NCBI RefSeq assembly: GCF_000021945.1
Contig: NC_011831.1
Location: 3,919,353-3,983,352, forward strand
DNA: 64,000 bases
Reading direction: 5' to 3'
From: Chloroflexus aggregans DSM 9485
GTDB lineage: Bacteria > Chloroflexota > Chloroflexia > Chloroflexales > Chloroflexaceae
This document shows, piece by piece, positions 25,883 through 34,052 of the stretch. The first letter of the stretch is position 1, and every line of letters begins with the position of its first letter. A program made the translations under genes and the position numbers. The notes below the pieces were generated by a model. It did no database searches. It worked only from the letters and a program-made list of their open reading frames with translations, and was not told where the DNA came from.

Positions 25883-28800
25883 TTATGTTTGGGCCGGCGA
25901 TGATTGAGCAAGCGCTGATGAACTTAGCCCGATTCGGCTACTCATTACGAGGAGCCAGAAGCTCATCGCCAAATCGGGCCAGAAATAGAACGCATCGACT
26001 AATCCATGCGCGAGTGCCCCGGCCATTGTTGCGGTAATCCCAACGGCGAGTGGTAAAGTGGGGTAGCGAGCTGCGGTACGGATCATACACCACGTAGCCC
26101 AGCCTAACCCGATGAGCAGAAGAGGGCCGCCGCGCAAGAGGAGATCGAGTATCAGGTTATGCGGATGGGCAGTGTAGATCTCGTTGGTATTCGTCAGGGC
26201 CGGATCGGTGTAACGAGGATAGACAACGAGAAACTGATCGAGACCTATCCCCAGCGGATGATCGACCAACATTGCCAATGCGGCGCGCCATGTGGCGAGG
26301 CGAATGGTGCTGCTGCCGGTCATGAGACTAAGCCGTTCGATACCGATGATAAGGCTAGCTCCGGCTGCGAGAACGATGACAATGCCACCGGCGATCAGCG
26401 ACAGGCAACGATAGCGCGGGGGTGTGGCGAAAAAGAGGAGTACCCCGCCGGCAACGATTGCGCCAAGATATGCACCACGGGAAAATGAAACGCCAAGAGC
26501 AGCGAGGCTAAGGATTGCACAGGATGCCAACACCATTGCCAACCAACGTTGTTGCCGCTGCCATACAGCCCACGCCAACGCTGCCGCCAACGGCCAAACC
26601 CGCCCCATCGCCAGACCGAGGTTGTTGGGATGACCGTAGAAACCGGTGGCGCGTATCACACCTTCGGTGGCGATCAGGTCTTCGCTATACCCGATTTTGC
26701 TACCGAACAACGGTACAAGATTGATCCCGCCGGCTTGAGCGATCGCTACCAGGGCCGAGACGGCGCCGGCGGCGATCCAACCGATCAGCGTTGGCATCAG
26801 CGTGGGGCGGCCTTGTCGCTCGTGCCACCAGAGCAAGGCCGCGAACAGCAACGGTTCGACGATCATCCAACGTAGTTCGCGCAAGGCTGGGCCGCGCGCT
26901 TCGGCGATCAGCACACCCCACACGCCGGCGATCAAGACGAGCAATGCAGGTGTGAGTGCGATGAGGGTGGCTCGTGAGCGGAGGATGGTAGGATTAAGGT
27001 GCAGGAGATGTGAACGATCGCGCACCACCGTCGCAAGAGCGGCAATGAGCAAGACTACTTCGTGGAGTGGCAGATAGATACCGCTCTCGCGAATGCCAAA
27101 CCGAGCGTCAAACAGACCTTTCGGCAAAAAGTAGAGTGGCACCGTGATAGCTACCCAACGCACGGCAAGTGCAGGATAGGCAATAGCTAAACCGATAAAC
27201 GGTAGGAGACCAAGCATCGTGAGCGGGAGTTGTGCCGAAGCACGATAGGCCACTGCGAGGGTGAGACCTTGGGCGAGAAAGATGATCCATTCGCGCCAAT
27301 GGGCAGGGAGCGTTTGCCAACGCATCAGCAGATGATCGAGCACGTGCAGGGCCGTGCGCATTGTCAGCGCAGCGGTCACCGCTAAAGCCACAATCAGCAC
27401 CAACGGCCCGTAATCGGCAAGCGGACGCCATGGCAAGCTCCGCACCACGGAGAACTCGGTTGGCGGCGTGCCGCCGCGTAGTTCGAGGGTATGCACCGCA
27501 TCGGGCAAACCGCGCAATGCATTGCCGTCTAGTGCGACCGGCACACCATCGAGCAGCGCCGCAGTAGGCGTGCCGCCACGCAACTCGATGCCGGTGCCGG
27601 CAAATCGCACCTGCCAGCCGGTGGGAGTTGTCGTCACTGCCGGATGATCCCAGCGATGCACACCAACATGAGCGACTGCCGGTGATTTGACATAATCTTG
27701 CAGGATGTCATACGAAGGCAAGGGCTGCCAATCGCGGCTCACCAGTGCAAAGTAGGGGGTAGGATCATCGGGATGCGGCTCGGCATAGCCGCCGTAGCGC
27801 AACATCCAGACATTCATCACCCCCATCCACGGCCATTCGCGGCGGGCGCGCTCAATCTGAGCGACCAGATACGCACCTTTTGTCAGCTCATCAACCGGCG
27901 GTCCCCAGACAAAGCGATGCTCAGACGGAATCCGATCCGGCGCAGCGTTATAACCAAACTCCGTCACCCAGACCGGTGTCGCCAGATCGCCGTGGCGTTC
28001 CATCACCTCGCGCAGCAGCACCACCCGGCTCACATCGTTGCGGGTATCGATAGGGCGATCCCAGCGCCAATTGTCGCGTCCGCGCAAAAAGACATAGCGA
28101 TGTTCAGAGGGGGGCTGGCCGAGGCCATAATTCTGGGCGGCCATAATATCGAAATAGGCAGCGCCGCCAAGCCGATAGATTTCATCGAGATACTCCAACT
28201 CGGTCATTGGCGCCCGCGGATCGAGACCGTCGGTGGGGGCTAGACCGGGGAAGAGCACGACTGCATCGGGGTTTGCCGTCTTCACCGCTTCGTAAGCAAG
28301 GCGGAGCAGCGCGAGAAAATCGGCAGGTTTGGGTGTTTGCCAACCCCATTCATTCTTGAGATTCGGCTCATTCCAAATCTGAAAATAGCGTACTTGGCCG
28401 CGGTAACGTTCAACGAGGATGGCGAGAAAGCGAGCATAATCGGTCAGATCATCGGGTGGGGCCATCGAGTTGCCATCGATTGCCAAACCTGCCTGAAACT
28501 CCGGGGTCGAGCATGCAGCGGCGCAGGCCCACGGGGGAGGCCGGTCGACACGCATAATCAACTCGATATTGTGGGCAACGGCAGCAGCGACAATGCGGTC
28601 GTACTTATCCCAACTCGACACCACACCGATCGTCGCAGCGTTACGGCGGTCGGTAAAATCACCGCGGCTATGAATCTCGATGTCATCCCAGGGTACCTGC
28701 ATACGAGCATAGCGTGCGCCGAGATCGCGGGCAAGGGCGAAGGTCCGGTCAACTGCGACGGGGTCAGGCTCCAGGTGGAGGTTAAAGACGTTCACCCCCA

Positions 28801-28960
28801 GCGCCGGGCCATCGCTGTAGGGGAAGGGGGCCGTGATAGGCGAACGTTCGGCGACACCGCGCAAGGAGGCATTGTCGACCCAGACGGCAACACCGAGCGC
28901 AGCGATGAGCAGTGCGCTGAGCGCAACAAGCAGGATAAGGCGGAGGGCAACAGTACGCAT
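25883..28960 (-). CDS. Fusion of a glycoside-hydrolase-like TIM barrel and an O-antigen ligase/polymerase
   Basis: 1025 residues from ATG 28960, which starts directly with a signal anchor (VALRLILLVALSALLIAALG). The open frame continues upstream to 29254, but the extension is not protein-like. Residues about 60-430 form a clan-A TIM barrel: FQIWNEPNLKNEWGW has the acid/base Asn-Glu after strand 4, and PVWVTEFGYN the candidate nucleophile Glu after strand 7. A beta-rich piece (about 440-520) follows, then ten or more membrane helices and a Wzy/WaaL-type domain containing ATGFYGHPNNLGLAMG and YTAHPHNLILDLLLRGG. WaaL/Wzy proteins join lipid-linked glycans. The fusion suggests trimming and ligation or polymerisation of a surface glycan at one site. 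No glycosyltransferases are adjacent. Confidence 0.82.
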   Translation of the reverse strand: MRTVALRLILLVALSALLIAALGVAVWVDNASLRGVAERSPITAPFPYSDGPALGVNVFNLHLEPDPVAVDRTFALARDLGARYARMQVPWDDIEIHSRGDFTDRRNAATIGVVSSWDKYDRIVAAAVAHNIELIMRVDRPPPWACAAACSTPEFQAGLAIDGNSMAPPDDLTDYARFLAILVERYRGQVRYFQIWNEPNLKNEWGWQTPKPADFLALLRLAYEAVKTANPDAVVLFPGLAPTDGLDPRAPMTELEYLDEIYRLGGAAYFDIMAAQNYGLGQPPSEHRYVFLRGRDNWRWDRPIDTRNDVSRVVLLREVMERHGDLATPVWVTEFGYNAAPDRIPSEHRFVWGPPVDELTKGAYLVAQIERARREWPWMGVMNVWMLRYGGYAEPHPDDPTPYFALVSRDWQPLPSYDILQDYVKSPAVAHVGVHRWDHPAVTTTPTGWQVRFAGTGIELRGGTPTAALLDGVPVALDGNALRGLPDAVHTLELRGGTPPTEFSVVRSLPWRPLADYGPLVLIVALAVTAALTMRTALHVLDHLLMRWQTLPAHWREWIIFLAQGLTLAVAYRASAQLPLTMLGLLPFIGLAIAYPALAVRWVAITVPLYFLPKGLFDARFGIRESGIYLPLHEVVLLIAALATVVRDRSHLLHLNPTILRSRATLIALTPALLVLIAGVWGVLIAEARGPALRELRWMIVEPLLFAALLWWHERQGRPTLMPTLIGWIAAGAVSALVAIAQAGGINLVPLFGSKIGYSEDLIATEGVIRATGFYGHPNNLGLAMGRVWPLAAALAWAVWQRQQRWLAMVLASCAILSLAALGVSFSRGAYLGAIVAGGVLLFFATPPRYRCLSLIAGGIVIVLAAGASLIIGIERLSLMTGSSTIRLATWRAALAMLVDHPLGIGLDQFLVVYPRYTDPALTNTNEIYTAHPHNLILDLLLRGGPLLLIGLGWATWCMIRTAARYPTLPLAVGITATMAGALAHGLVDAFYFWPDLAMSFWLLVMSSRIGLSSSALAQSSPAQT

Positions 28961-29150
28961 AGCGGAGAGAGTATAGACGGGTGGGGGGATGGTGTCAAGG
29001 GGGGAGTAATTGCGCTGAAAGGGAGAATGCTTCGGTCGAGTGGTGTCAGCTCCGCCGGATACCGCCACTCCCTCGCAATGACATAAGGGCTGCACATTCA
29101 GCAAATTAAGGTTTGTGAGGAGCACCACATCTTTGAGGAAAGACGCTCTC

Positions 29151-30806
29151 TTACGGCGACCACCTTGGCAAGCCACGAGTAGTGGCGATGCGTTCGATGA
29201 TTTCTTCGAGACCGGCAAAAGCGAGATACGGCCAATCTGGGCGATTGGGGTCACAGTTTAAGGCGCGGCGAATCTGGATCGCGAAGCGTGGCTGGAACTC
29301 ACTGATCTGCGCGTAGCGTTGCCAGTAATCGATAATCACATTTTTTCGTTTGATAAGGAGCGAGCGAGCTGGAAGCGCATCGCTCTTTGCCAGATTTACT
29401 TGCGGGAGGGCAGGGAGCAGATTCCACAGGTCGTTATTTCCCCAAACGGCATACGGAATCATATGATCGATGGCATAATTGTGTCGCAACGGCTTGCCAG
29501 TCCAGACGCATTGTAAGTTGTGGATGTTGCTCAATGCTTGCCGCACTTCAGATGTATCACGTTCATCTTGTGGTGATGCCATCAAAAGAGCAAGGTAACG
29601 TCCGGGGTTAGCAGTGCGATTGATTTCATCGGTGAGCCGCGCCCAGCGCACAATGATACTATCTTCAATCCAGTGTTCAAACCGGCAAATATCGAGCCAG
29701 ATATCGGTGGGAACGCCTACCCAGCCGAAAGTTTCGCTATTGCCGGGGCGATAGGTGAAAAGAGGAGCGTTAATACTGCCAGCATGAGTCACCGGGCCTT
29801 TGCGGATGGTTTGAGCAATCAACTTGAGCACGCTATCGTATCGGTGCGGATTCTCTTCGAGATCGCGCAAGATATTGTAGAGGCTACTTGAGCCACCGGC
29901 GTCTTTTGCTAATTTAGCGATAGCTGACCGAAAGGCGATGGTGATTGGTTTCGGCGTGTTCGAATACTCACCGCGAATCTGGGCAATGTGTTCGGAGGCG
30001 GTCACGATTGGCCAATAGAAGATAAGCCATTGGATCGCAATTGCACGGAGGAGAACGTAAACCCGATCAGCACCCCATTCAACCGGATTGACCGAGTTGC
30101 GGGCAATCGCGCAAAGAGCGCGCAGCAAAGCGAGCTTGTAGGTGGCCGTCTTGCGATCATGGGCGAGAACGGCCTCAATACGTTCGAGACCACGAGCGGT
30201 ATCGCGTTCGCCTCTCTCCCCCACCACATTCACCCACCGAATGCCCGGTCGGGTCTGATCGGGCATCTCTTCTACTAACAACACTCGTATGCCGACCGAT
30301 TCAAGCAGCAAGGTGAGGTGGGCAGGCGGGATGGCGGTGTAGAGCCGGCCATCGGCGGCGCGTTCGCCTTCGGGCGGTGGGGTACGATACGAGACAATCA
30401 GGCGTCCGCCGGGGCGGAGGATGCGGGCGAGGTTGACCGCTGCCCCAATCAGTTCGGCGGCCGGCAGGTGCATAAGGACGGCGACGCAGAGCACGTTGTC
30501 GAAGCTGCCATCTTTGACGCCGGCGAGGTCGGGGAGGGCGGCTTGTTGGACGTTGATGCCGGCGTAGGCGGCGCGGGCTTCGTTGATCATGCCCTGCGAT
30601 GGTTCAAAGCCGATGGTAGGGTAGCCGTGCTGTTCGAGCCATGCCACATCGCGCCCGCTGCCGCTGCCAATGTCGGCGGTGGGCCGGCCATGGTGGAAGA
30701 ATGCCGTGATCAGGCGGTAGATCGATTCCGGGCGCTGGTGGCGCTGGAATGCGGCCTGTTGGCGGGCCAGTTCGTCGTAGGTGCGAATGGTTTGTTCGTC
30801 GGGCAT
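29151..30806 (-). CDS. SAM-dependent methyltransferase fused to an HNH endonuclease
   Basis: 551 residues from ATG 30806. Residues about 1-200 are a class I methyltransferase of the Methyltransf_11/25 kind: TADIGSGSGRDVAWLEQHGY (motif I, about 44-61), GFEPSQ, LPDLAGVKDGSFDNVLCVAV and ILRPGGRLIVSYRTP. A linker holds TYKLALLRALCAIA, a helix common in HNH restriction-like proteins, within a helical middle region (205-420). An HNH motif lies near the C-terminus: Cys433 in CVWTGKPLRHNYAIDHMIPY with Asp447-His448, then NNDLWNLLPALPQVNLAKSD. There is no N-P-P-Y or C5-methylase motif, so the methylase half looks like a small-molecule, tRNA or protein enzyme. No ribosome binding site precedes the ATG. 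A cluster of palindromic repeats lies just upstream. Confidence 0.8.
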   Translation of the reverse strand: MPDEQTIRTYDELARQQAAFQRHQRPESIYRLITAFFHHGRPTADIGSGSGRDVAWLEQHGYPTIGFEPSQGMINEARAAYAGINVQQAALPDLAGVKDGSFDNVLCVAVLMHLPAAELIGAAVNLARILRPGGRLIVSYRTPPPEGERAADGRLYTAIPPAHLTLLLESVGIRVLLVEEMPDQTRPGIRWVNVVGERGERDTARGLERIEAVLAHDRKTATYKLALLRALCAIARNSVNPVEWGADRVYVLLRAIAIQWLIFYWPIVTASEHIAQIRGEYSNTPKPITIAFRSAIAKLAKDAGGSSSLYNILRDLEENPHRYDSVLKLIAQTIRKGPVTHAGSINAPLFTYRPGNSETFGWVGVPTDIWLDICRFEHWIEDSIIVRWARLTDEINRTANPGRYLALLMASPQDERDTSEVRQALSNIHNLQCVWTGKPLRHNYAIDHMIPYAVWGNNDLWNLLPALPQVNLAKSDALPARSLLIKRKNVIIDYWQRYAQISEFQPRFAIQIRRALNCDPNRPDWPYLAFAGLEEIIERIATTRGLPRWSP

Positions 30807-30827
30807 ATGGTTTCGGTTGGATTTGGT

Positions 30828-30963
30828 TGTGGAGATGGAGACGCACTGCCGTGCGTCTGTGGAGATGGAGACGCACTGCCGTGCGTCTGTACGTAATGGT
30901 TGTGGAGATGGAGACGCACTGCCGTGCGTCTGTGGAGATGGAGACGCACTGCCGTGCGTCTGT
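30828..30963. repeat. Four copies of a 30 bp palindrome-bearing repeat in two tandem pairs
   Basis: Units start at 30828, 30858, 30901 and 30931. Each reads TGTGGAGATGGAGACGCACT then GCCGTGCGTC, carrying the hairpin GACGCAC-TGCC-GTGCGTC. Pair one is followed by TGTACGTAATGG and pair two by TGTACAATTATGG, so a 73 bp block is itself duplicated. The unit length is a multiple of three, which keeps a false frame open upstream of the methyltransferase-HNH gene. It lies between that gene and the small gene at 30968. Confidence 0.9.
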
Positions 30964-30967
30964 ACAA

Positions 30968-31312
30968 TTATGGGTGTGGGAATGGGATCAAATTCCCGGC
31001 GTCGTCTAGTGTCCATACGGTGCCGTCGTTGGCGGTGATGCCGGTTTGGGTGCGCCAGCGTTCGGGCAGGGGGCGCGGTATGGCCAGCATCCCGCCAGAT
31101 GGTGTGCTGAGTAGGGTGAAATCGAGGGTACCGGTGGTTTTTCCCTGCACGGTGACCCGTACCTTCCAGCAGCCGTTCCATTCACGGTAGAAGTCGTAGT
31201 CGAGTTCAACCGGGCCAAGCAGGCCGGTGAGCAGATCGGCGATCAGTTTTTTGGCTTCCGGTACTCGTTTGCGCAAATCGGTGAGCGGTTGCGGTGTTGA
31301 CATATCGTTCAT
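30968..31312 (-). CDS. Small conserved-looking hypothetical protein
   Basis: 114 residues from ATG 31312 (MNDMSTPQ); ATG 31303 is also possible. No family recognised. The sequence opens with a charged helix (LTDLRKRVPEAKKLIADLLT), followed by a beta-rich part with a regular pattern (VELDYDFYREWNGCWKVRVT, TLDFTLLSTPSGGMLAI) ending in GTVWTLDDAGNLIPFPHP. No signal peptide or membrane segment. It is upstream of the methyltransferase-HNH gene on the same strand, separated by the 30 bp repeat cluster, and may be co-transcribed with it. It looks real because codon use matches its neighbours and the alternative frames are poor. Confidence 0.55.
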   Translation of the reverse strand: MNDMSTPQPLTDLRKRVPEAKKLIADLLTGLLGPVELDYDFYREWNGCWKVRVTVQGKTTGTLDFTLLSTPSGGMLAIPRPLPERWRTQTGITANDGTVWTLDDAGNLIPFPHP

Positions 31313-31376
31313 ACCGTTATATGTGTGTGCAGTTGTGGAATGGTTTGGCTCCATAGTAAGCCTGTCGCAGGCCACA

Positions 31377-31973
31377 TTAGAACGGACGTGCGATGCCGTT
31401 GCGGTTGAGCTTTGCTTCGCGCCAGATGCGGACCGCGCCGCGGATGAGTCGGTAGGCGACGAAGGCGAGGATGAGTGTGATAATGAAGGCTATGACCGGC
31501 AGGAAGATAGCGAGAAGACTGAGTACGAACGCGAGAGCGTCTTCAAAGAAACTGAGGAGTGAGTTGGCGGTGCCGCCGGTGGCGGCGGTGACGGCGGGCC
31601 GGATGCTGGCGCGGGCACTTTGGGTGCCGGCGGCAGCAATGATCGCGGCGATGGCGACGACTGCCGGGTGGATGGCGACGACATCTTGGGCGGCAGCGAG
31701 GGCGACAATCGCGCCGGCGATAGGGCTGATCACTAGCCCGATAATGTGGAAGACGCTGTCAACCGCCGGTACTTTGTCGCCGATGAAGTCGAGGATGGCA
31801 AGGACGGCAAGGACGATCATCGTGATCGGGTGGGCGAGTAGATCGAACGGTTCGCTGAGCTGAATGAGACCGAGGCGGGAAAGTACGCTGACGGTGAGAA
31901 GGGGTAGGTATGCGTTGAGGCCGGTGGCGGTGGCGAGGCCAAGCGAGCTGGCAAGCGCAATTATCGTCTCCAT
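31377..31973 (-). CDS. DUF4126 domain membrane protein
   Basis: 198 residues. The N-terminus METIIALASSLGLATATGLN, then AYLPLLTVSVLSRLG, matches the DUF4126 family start (S-G-x-R-A/N-Y-L-x-L). About five hydrophobic helices follow, two of them very Ala/Ile rich (GAIVALAAAQDVVAIHPAVV, IAAIIAAAGTQSARASIRPA), and the segment DFIGDKVPAVDSVFH is characteristic of the family. The C-terminus is basic and cytoplasmic (YRLIRGAVRIWREAKLN). Function unknown; the proteins are integral membrane. Its upstream region (31974-32160) is shared with the divergent ABC exporter and contains two hairpins. Confidence 0.82.
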   Translation of the reverse strand: METIIALASSLGLATATGLNAYLPLLTVSVLSRLGLIQLSEPFDLLAHPITMIVLAVLAILDFIGDKVPAVDSVFHIIGLVISPIAGAIVALAAAQDVVAIHPAVVAIAAIIAAAGTQSARASIRPAVTAATGGTANSLLSFFEDALAFVLSLLAIFLPVIAFIITLILAFVAYRLIRGAVRIWREAKLNRNGIARPF

Positions 31974-32078
31974 GGCAATACTCCGGTAGCGGGTGAATTG
32001 TGGAACAACCGCGTTCGACCCTCTTGCACCGAGGAGAATGGTATGCGTTGCTCCGGCGGCAATTTGCTCCTTTTCCCC

Positions 32079-32148
32079 ATCAGACGTGCAACCTGCGCGA
32101 AAAGTTGCGCGTCTGATCGCATATCATGCTACCACGTTTCGGTAGCAT
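32079..32148. promoter_or_regulatory. Two adjacent hairpins in the divergent region before the ABC exporter
   Basis: ATCAGACGTGCAAC (32079-32092) pairs with GTTGCGCGTCTGAT (32104-32117), 14 bp with one T-G wobble. ATGCTACC (32126-32133) pairs with GGTAGCAT (32141-32148). They occupy most of the leader between DUF4126 (minus) and the exporter start at 32165 (plus). They could be a terminator or attenuator pair, or protein-binding palindromes; neither is followed by a T-tract. Confidence 0.4.
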
Positions 32149-32164
32149 ATCGTGGGGATAAGGT

Positions 32165-34036
32165 ATGACAGAACCTCCACGTGGTCGTCCGCGACCGCTT
32201 CCGACCCCTACTCGCCCACAGACGTTGCGACAATGGTTGGAAGAGACGCGCCGGGCGTTGCGGAATATCCCGGCGTCGTTTCGGTTAGTGTGGCAGGCCG
32301 ATCGCCGACATACCGTGGTGATGGCGATGATTACGTTGCTCAACGCCGGGTTGCCGTTGGCGCAGGCGTATGTCGGTAAGTTGATTGTGGATGCCGTGGT
32401 TGCTGCGGTGCAGGGTGGAGTTGATGCGATCGGTGGCGTGCAGCAGGCCTTGCCGTGGTTGTTGAGTGAATTTGGTCTGATCACGTTGGGGGCCGTGTTG
32501 ATGCAAGGACGGTCGTTGAGCGAACACATCTTGCATGCCCGTTTGAGCAATCTGGTCAATCTGTTGATTATGCGGAAGGCACTGCTGCTCGATCTGCATT
32601 ATTTTGAAGATGCGCAATACTATGACAAATTGCAGAATGCGCGCCGCGAGACAAATTGGCGGGCGATGGCGATGGTCAACACCGTATTTAGCGCTATTCA
32701 GCAAGGGTTGACCTTGATCTCGTTTGCAGCCAGTTTGCTTTGGTTTAGTCCGTTGATTGCATTGATATTATTTGGGGCTACGATCCCGGCTTTTCTCGCG
32801 CAAACCCATTTTAGTCGGCTGCGTTTTCGGCTGCTCACGTGGCGGGCGCCGGAGTTTCGCCGGATGCAGTACCTTGAACATCTCTTGACGGTGGATACGG
32901 CAGTGAAAGAGGTCAAGTTGTTTGCGCTCGGTGAGCCGTTGTTGCAGCGTCACCAAGCGTTGTTTCATCACTTCTTTCACGAAGATGAGGTGTTGGCACG
33001 GAAGCGTTCGTTGATCAGTATGCTGTGGGGAGTAGTCGCGAGCGCCGGCTATTATGTGGCCTATGGATGGATCATCTGGCAGACGGTGGCCGGGGTGATT
33101 ACCATTGGTGGAATGACCTTCTACCTCACCCTTTTTCGGCAGAGTCAATCGGTGGTGCAAACGCTGTTTGCTAATCTGAGCCAATTGTACGAGGGCGGAC
33201 TGTTTTTGACGAATCTCTTTGATTTTTTAGCGCTTGAGCCGCGGATGCAAGAGGGCCGTAATCTCCCGGTGCCACGTCCGATTCGGTGGGGAATTGAGTT
33301 TCGGAATGTGAGCTTTCGTTATCCTGATCGCGACGAATGGGCGTTGCGCGAGATCAATCTGCGGATAGCGCCGGGTGAAAAGATTGCATTGGTTGGCGCG
33401 AATGGGGCCGGCAAGACGACGTTGATTAAGCTATTGACCCGTTTGTACGACCCGACCGAAGGCCAGATTTTGCTCGACGGGGTTGATCTGCGCGATTACA
33501 ATGTTGATGAACTGCGGCAACGGATTGGTGTCATTTTTCAAGATTTTGTACGCTATCAGACGACTGCCCGTGAGAATATCGGGTTTGGCCAGATCGACGA
33601 ATTAGCGAACGAACCGCGCATTCGCTCGGCGGCGGTGCGAGGCGGGGCCGATGAGGTGTTGTCACAACTGCCCCACGGCTATGATACGATGCTAGGGCGG
33701 TGGTTTGAGAACGGGGCCGAGCTGTCCGGCGGACAATGGCAGAAGATTGCGTTAGCCAGAGCTTTTATGCGCGAGAGCGAAGTATTGGTGCTCGATGAGC
33801 CGACGGCGGCGCTCGATGCTGAACGCGAGTATGAGATTTTTCAACGCTTTCGCGATCTGACTGCCGGTAGGATTGCCGTCCTGATCAGCCACCGCTTTTC
33901 GACCGTGCGCATGGCCGACCGGATTGTGGTGCTCGAACATGGCCGGATCACCGAAATGGGAACCCATGAGGAGTTGTTAGCCCGCGGCGGGATGTATGCC
34001 CGTTTGTTCAATATGCAGGCCGAAGGCTATCGTTGA
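32165..34036 (+). CDS. ABC transporter, fused permease and ATP-binding protein
   Basis: 623 residues, type IV ABC exporter half-transporter. The permease domain (about 45-340) has six hydrophobic helices. The ATPase domain (about 370-610) has Walker A VGANGAGKTTLIKLL, signature ELSGGQWQKIALARAF, Walker B VLVLDEPTAALD and H-loop LISHRFSTVRMADRI. Half-transporters dimerise; no second half is encoded here, so a homodimer is likely. The substrate is unknown; similarity to the lipid, drug or peptide exporter group is all that can be said. The next gene, a membrane protein, starts 16 bp later with its own ribosome binding site and is probably in the same transcript. Confidence 0.93.
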   Translation: MTEPPRGRPRPLPTPTRPQTLRQWLEETRRALRNIPASFRLVWQADRRHTVVMAMITLLNAGLPLAQAYVGKLIVDAVVAAVQGGVDAIGGVQQALPWLLSEFGLITLGAVLMQGRSLSEHILHARLSNLVNLLIMRKALLLDLHYFEDAQYYDKLQNARRETNWRAMAMVNTVFSAIQQGLTLISFAASLLWFSPLIALILFGATIPAFLAQTHFSRLRFRLLTWRAPEFRRMQYLEHLLTVDTAVKEVKLFALGEPLLQRHQALFHHFFHEDEVLARKRSLISMLWGVVASAGYYVAYGWIIWQTVAGVITIGGMTFYLTLFRQSQSVVQTLFANLSQLYEGGLFLTNLFDFLALEPRMQEGRNLPVPRPIRWGIEFRNVSFRYPDRDEWALREINLRIAPGEKIALVGANGAGKTTLIKLLTRLYDPTEGQILLDGVDLRDYNVDELRQRIGVIFQDFVRYQTTARENIGFGQIDELANEPRIRSAAVRGGADEVLSQLPHGYDTMLGRWFENGAELSGGQWQKIALARAFMRESEVLVLDEPTAALDAEREYEIFQRFRDLTAGRIAVLISHRFSTVRMADRIVVLEHGRITEMGTHEELLARGGMYARLFNMQAEGYR

Positions 34037-34052
34037 AGCAAGAGAGGTCATC

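Noticed and set aside
28961-29150. Possible small gene between the glycosidase-ligase and methyltransferase-HNH genes
   Set aside because: Translations in all frames are low in complexity and lack a binding site; part resembles a dispersed repeat (GTCATTGCGAGGGAGTGGCG on the minus strand).
30828-30963. CRISPR array
   Set aside because: The repeats are directly tandem or separated by 10 bp, with no variable spacers and no cas genes.
30807-31181. N-terminal extension of the methyltransferase-HNH gene through the 30 bp repeats
   Set aside because: The frame is open only because the repeat unit is a multiple of three, and the translation is simple repeated peptide; the family-like start is at 30806.
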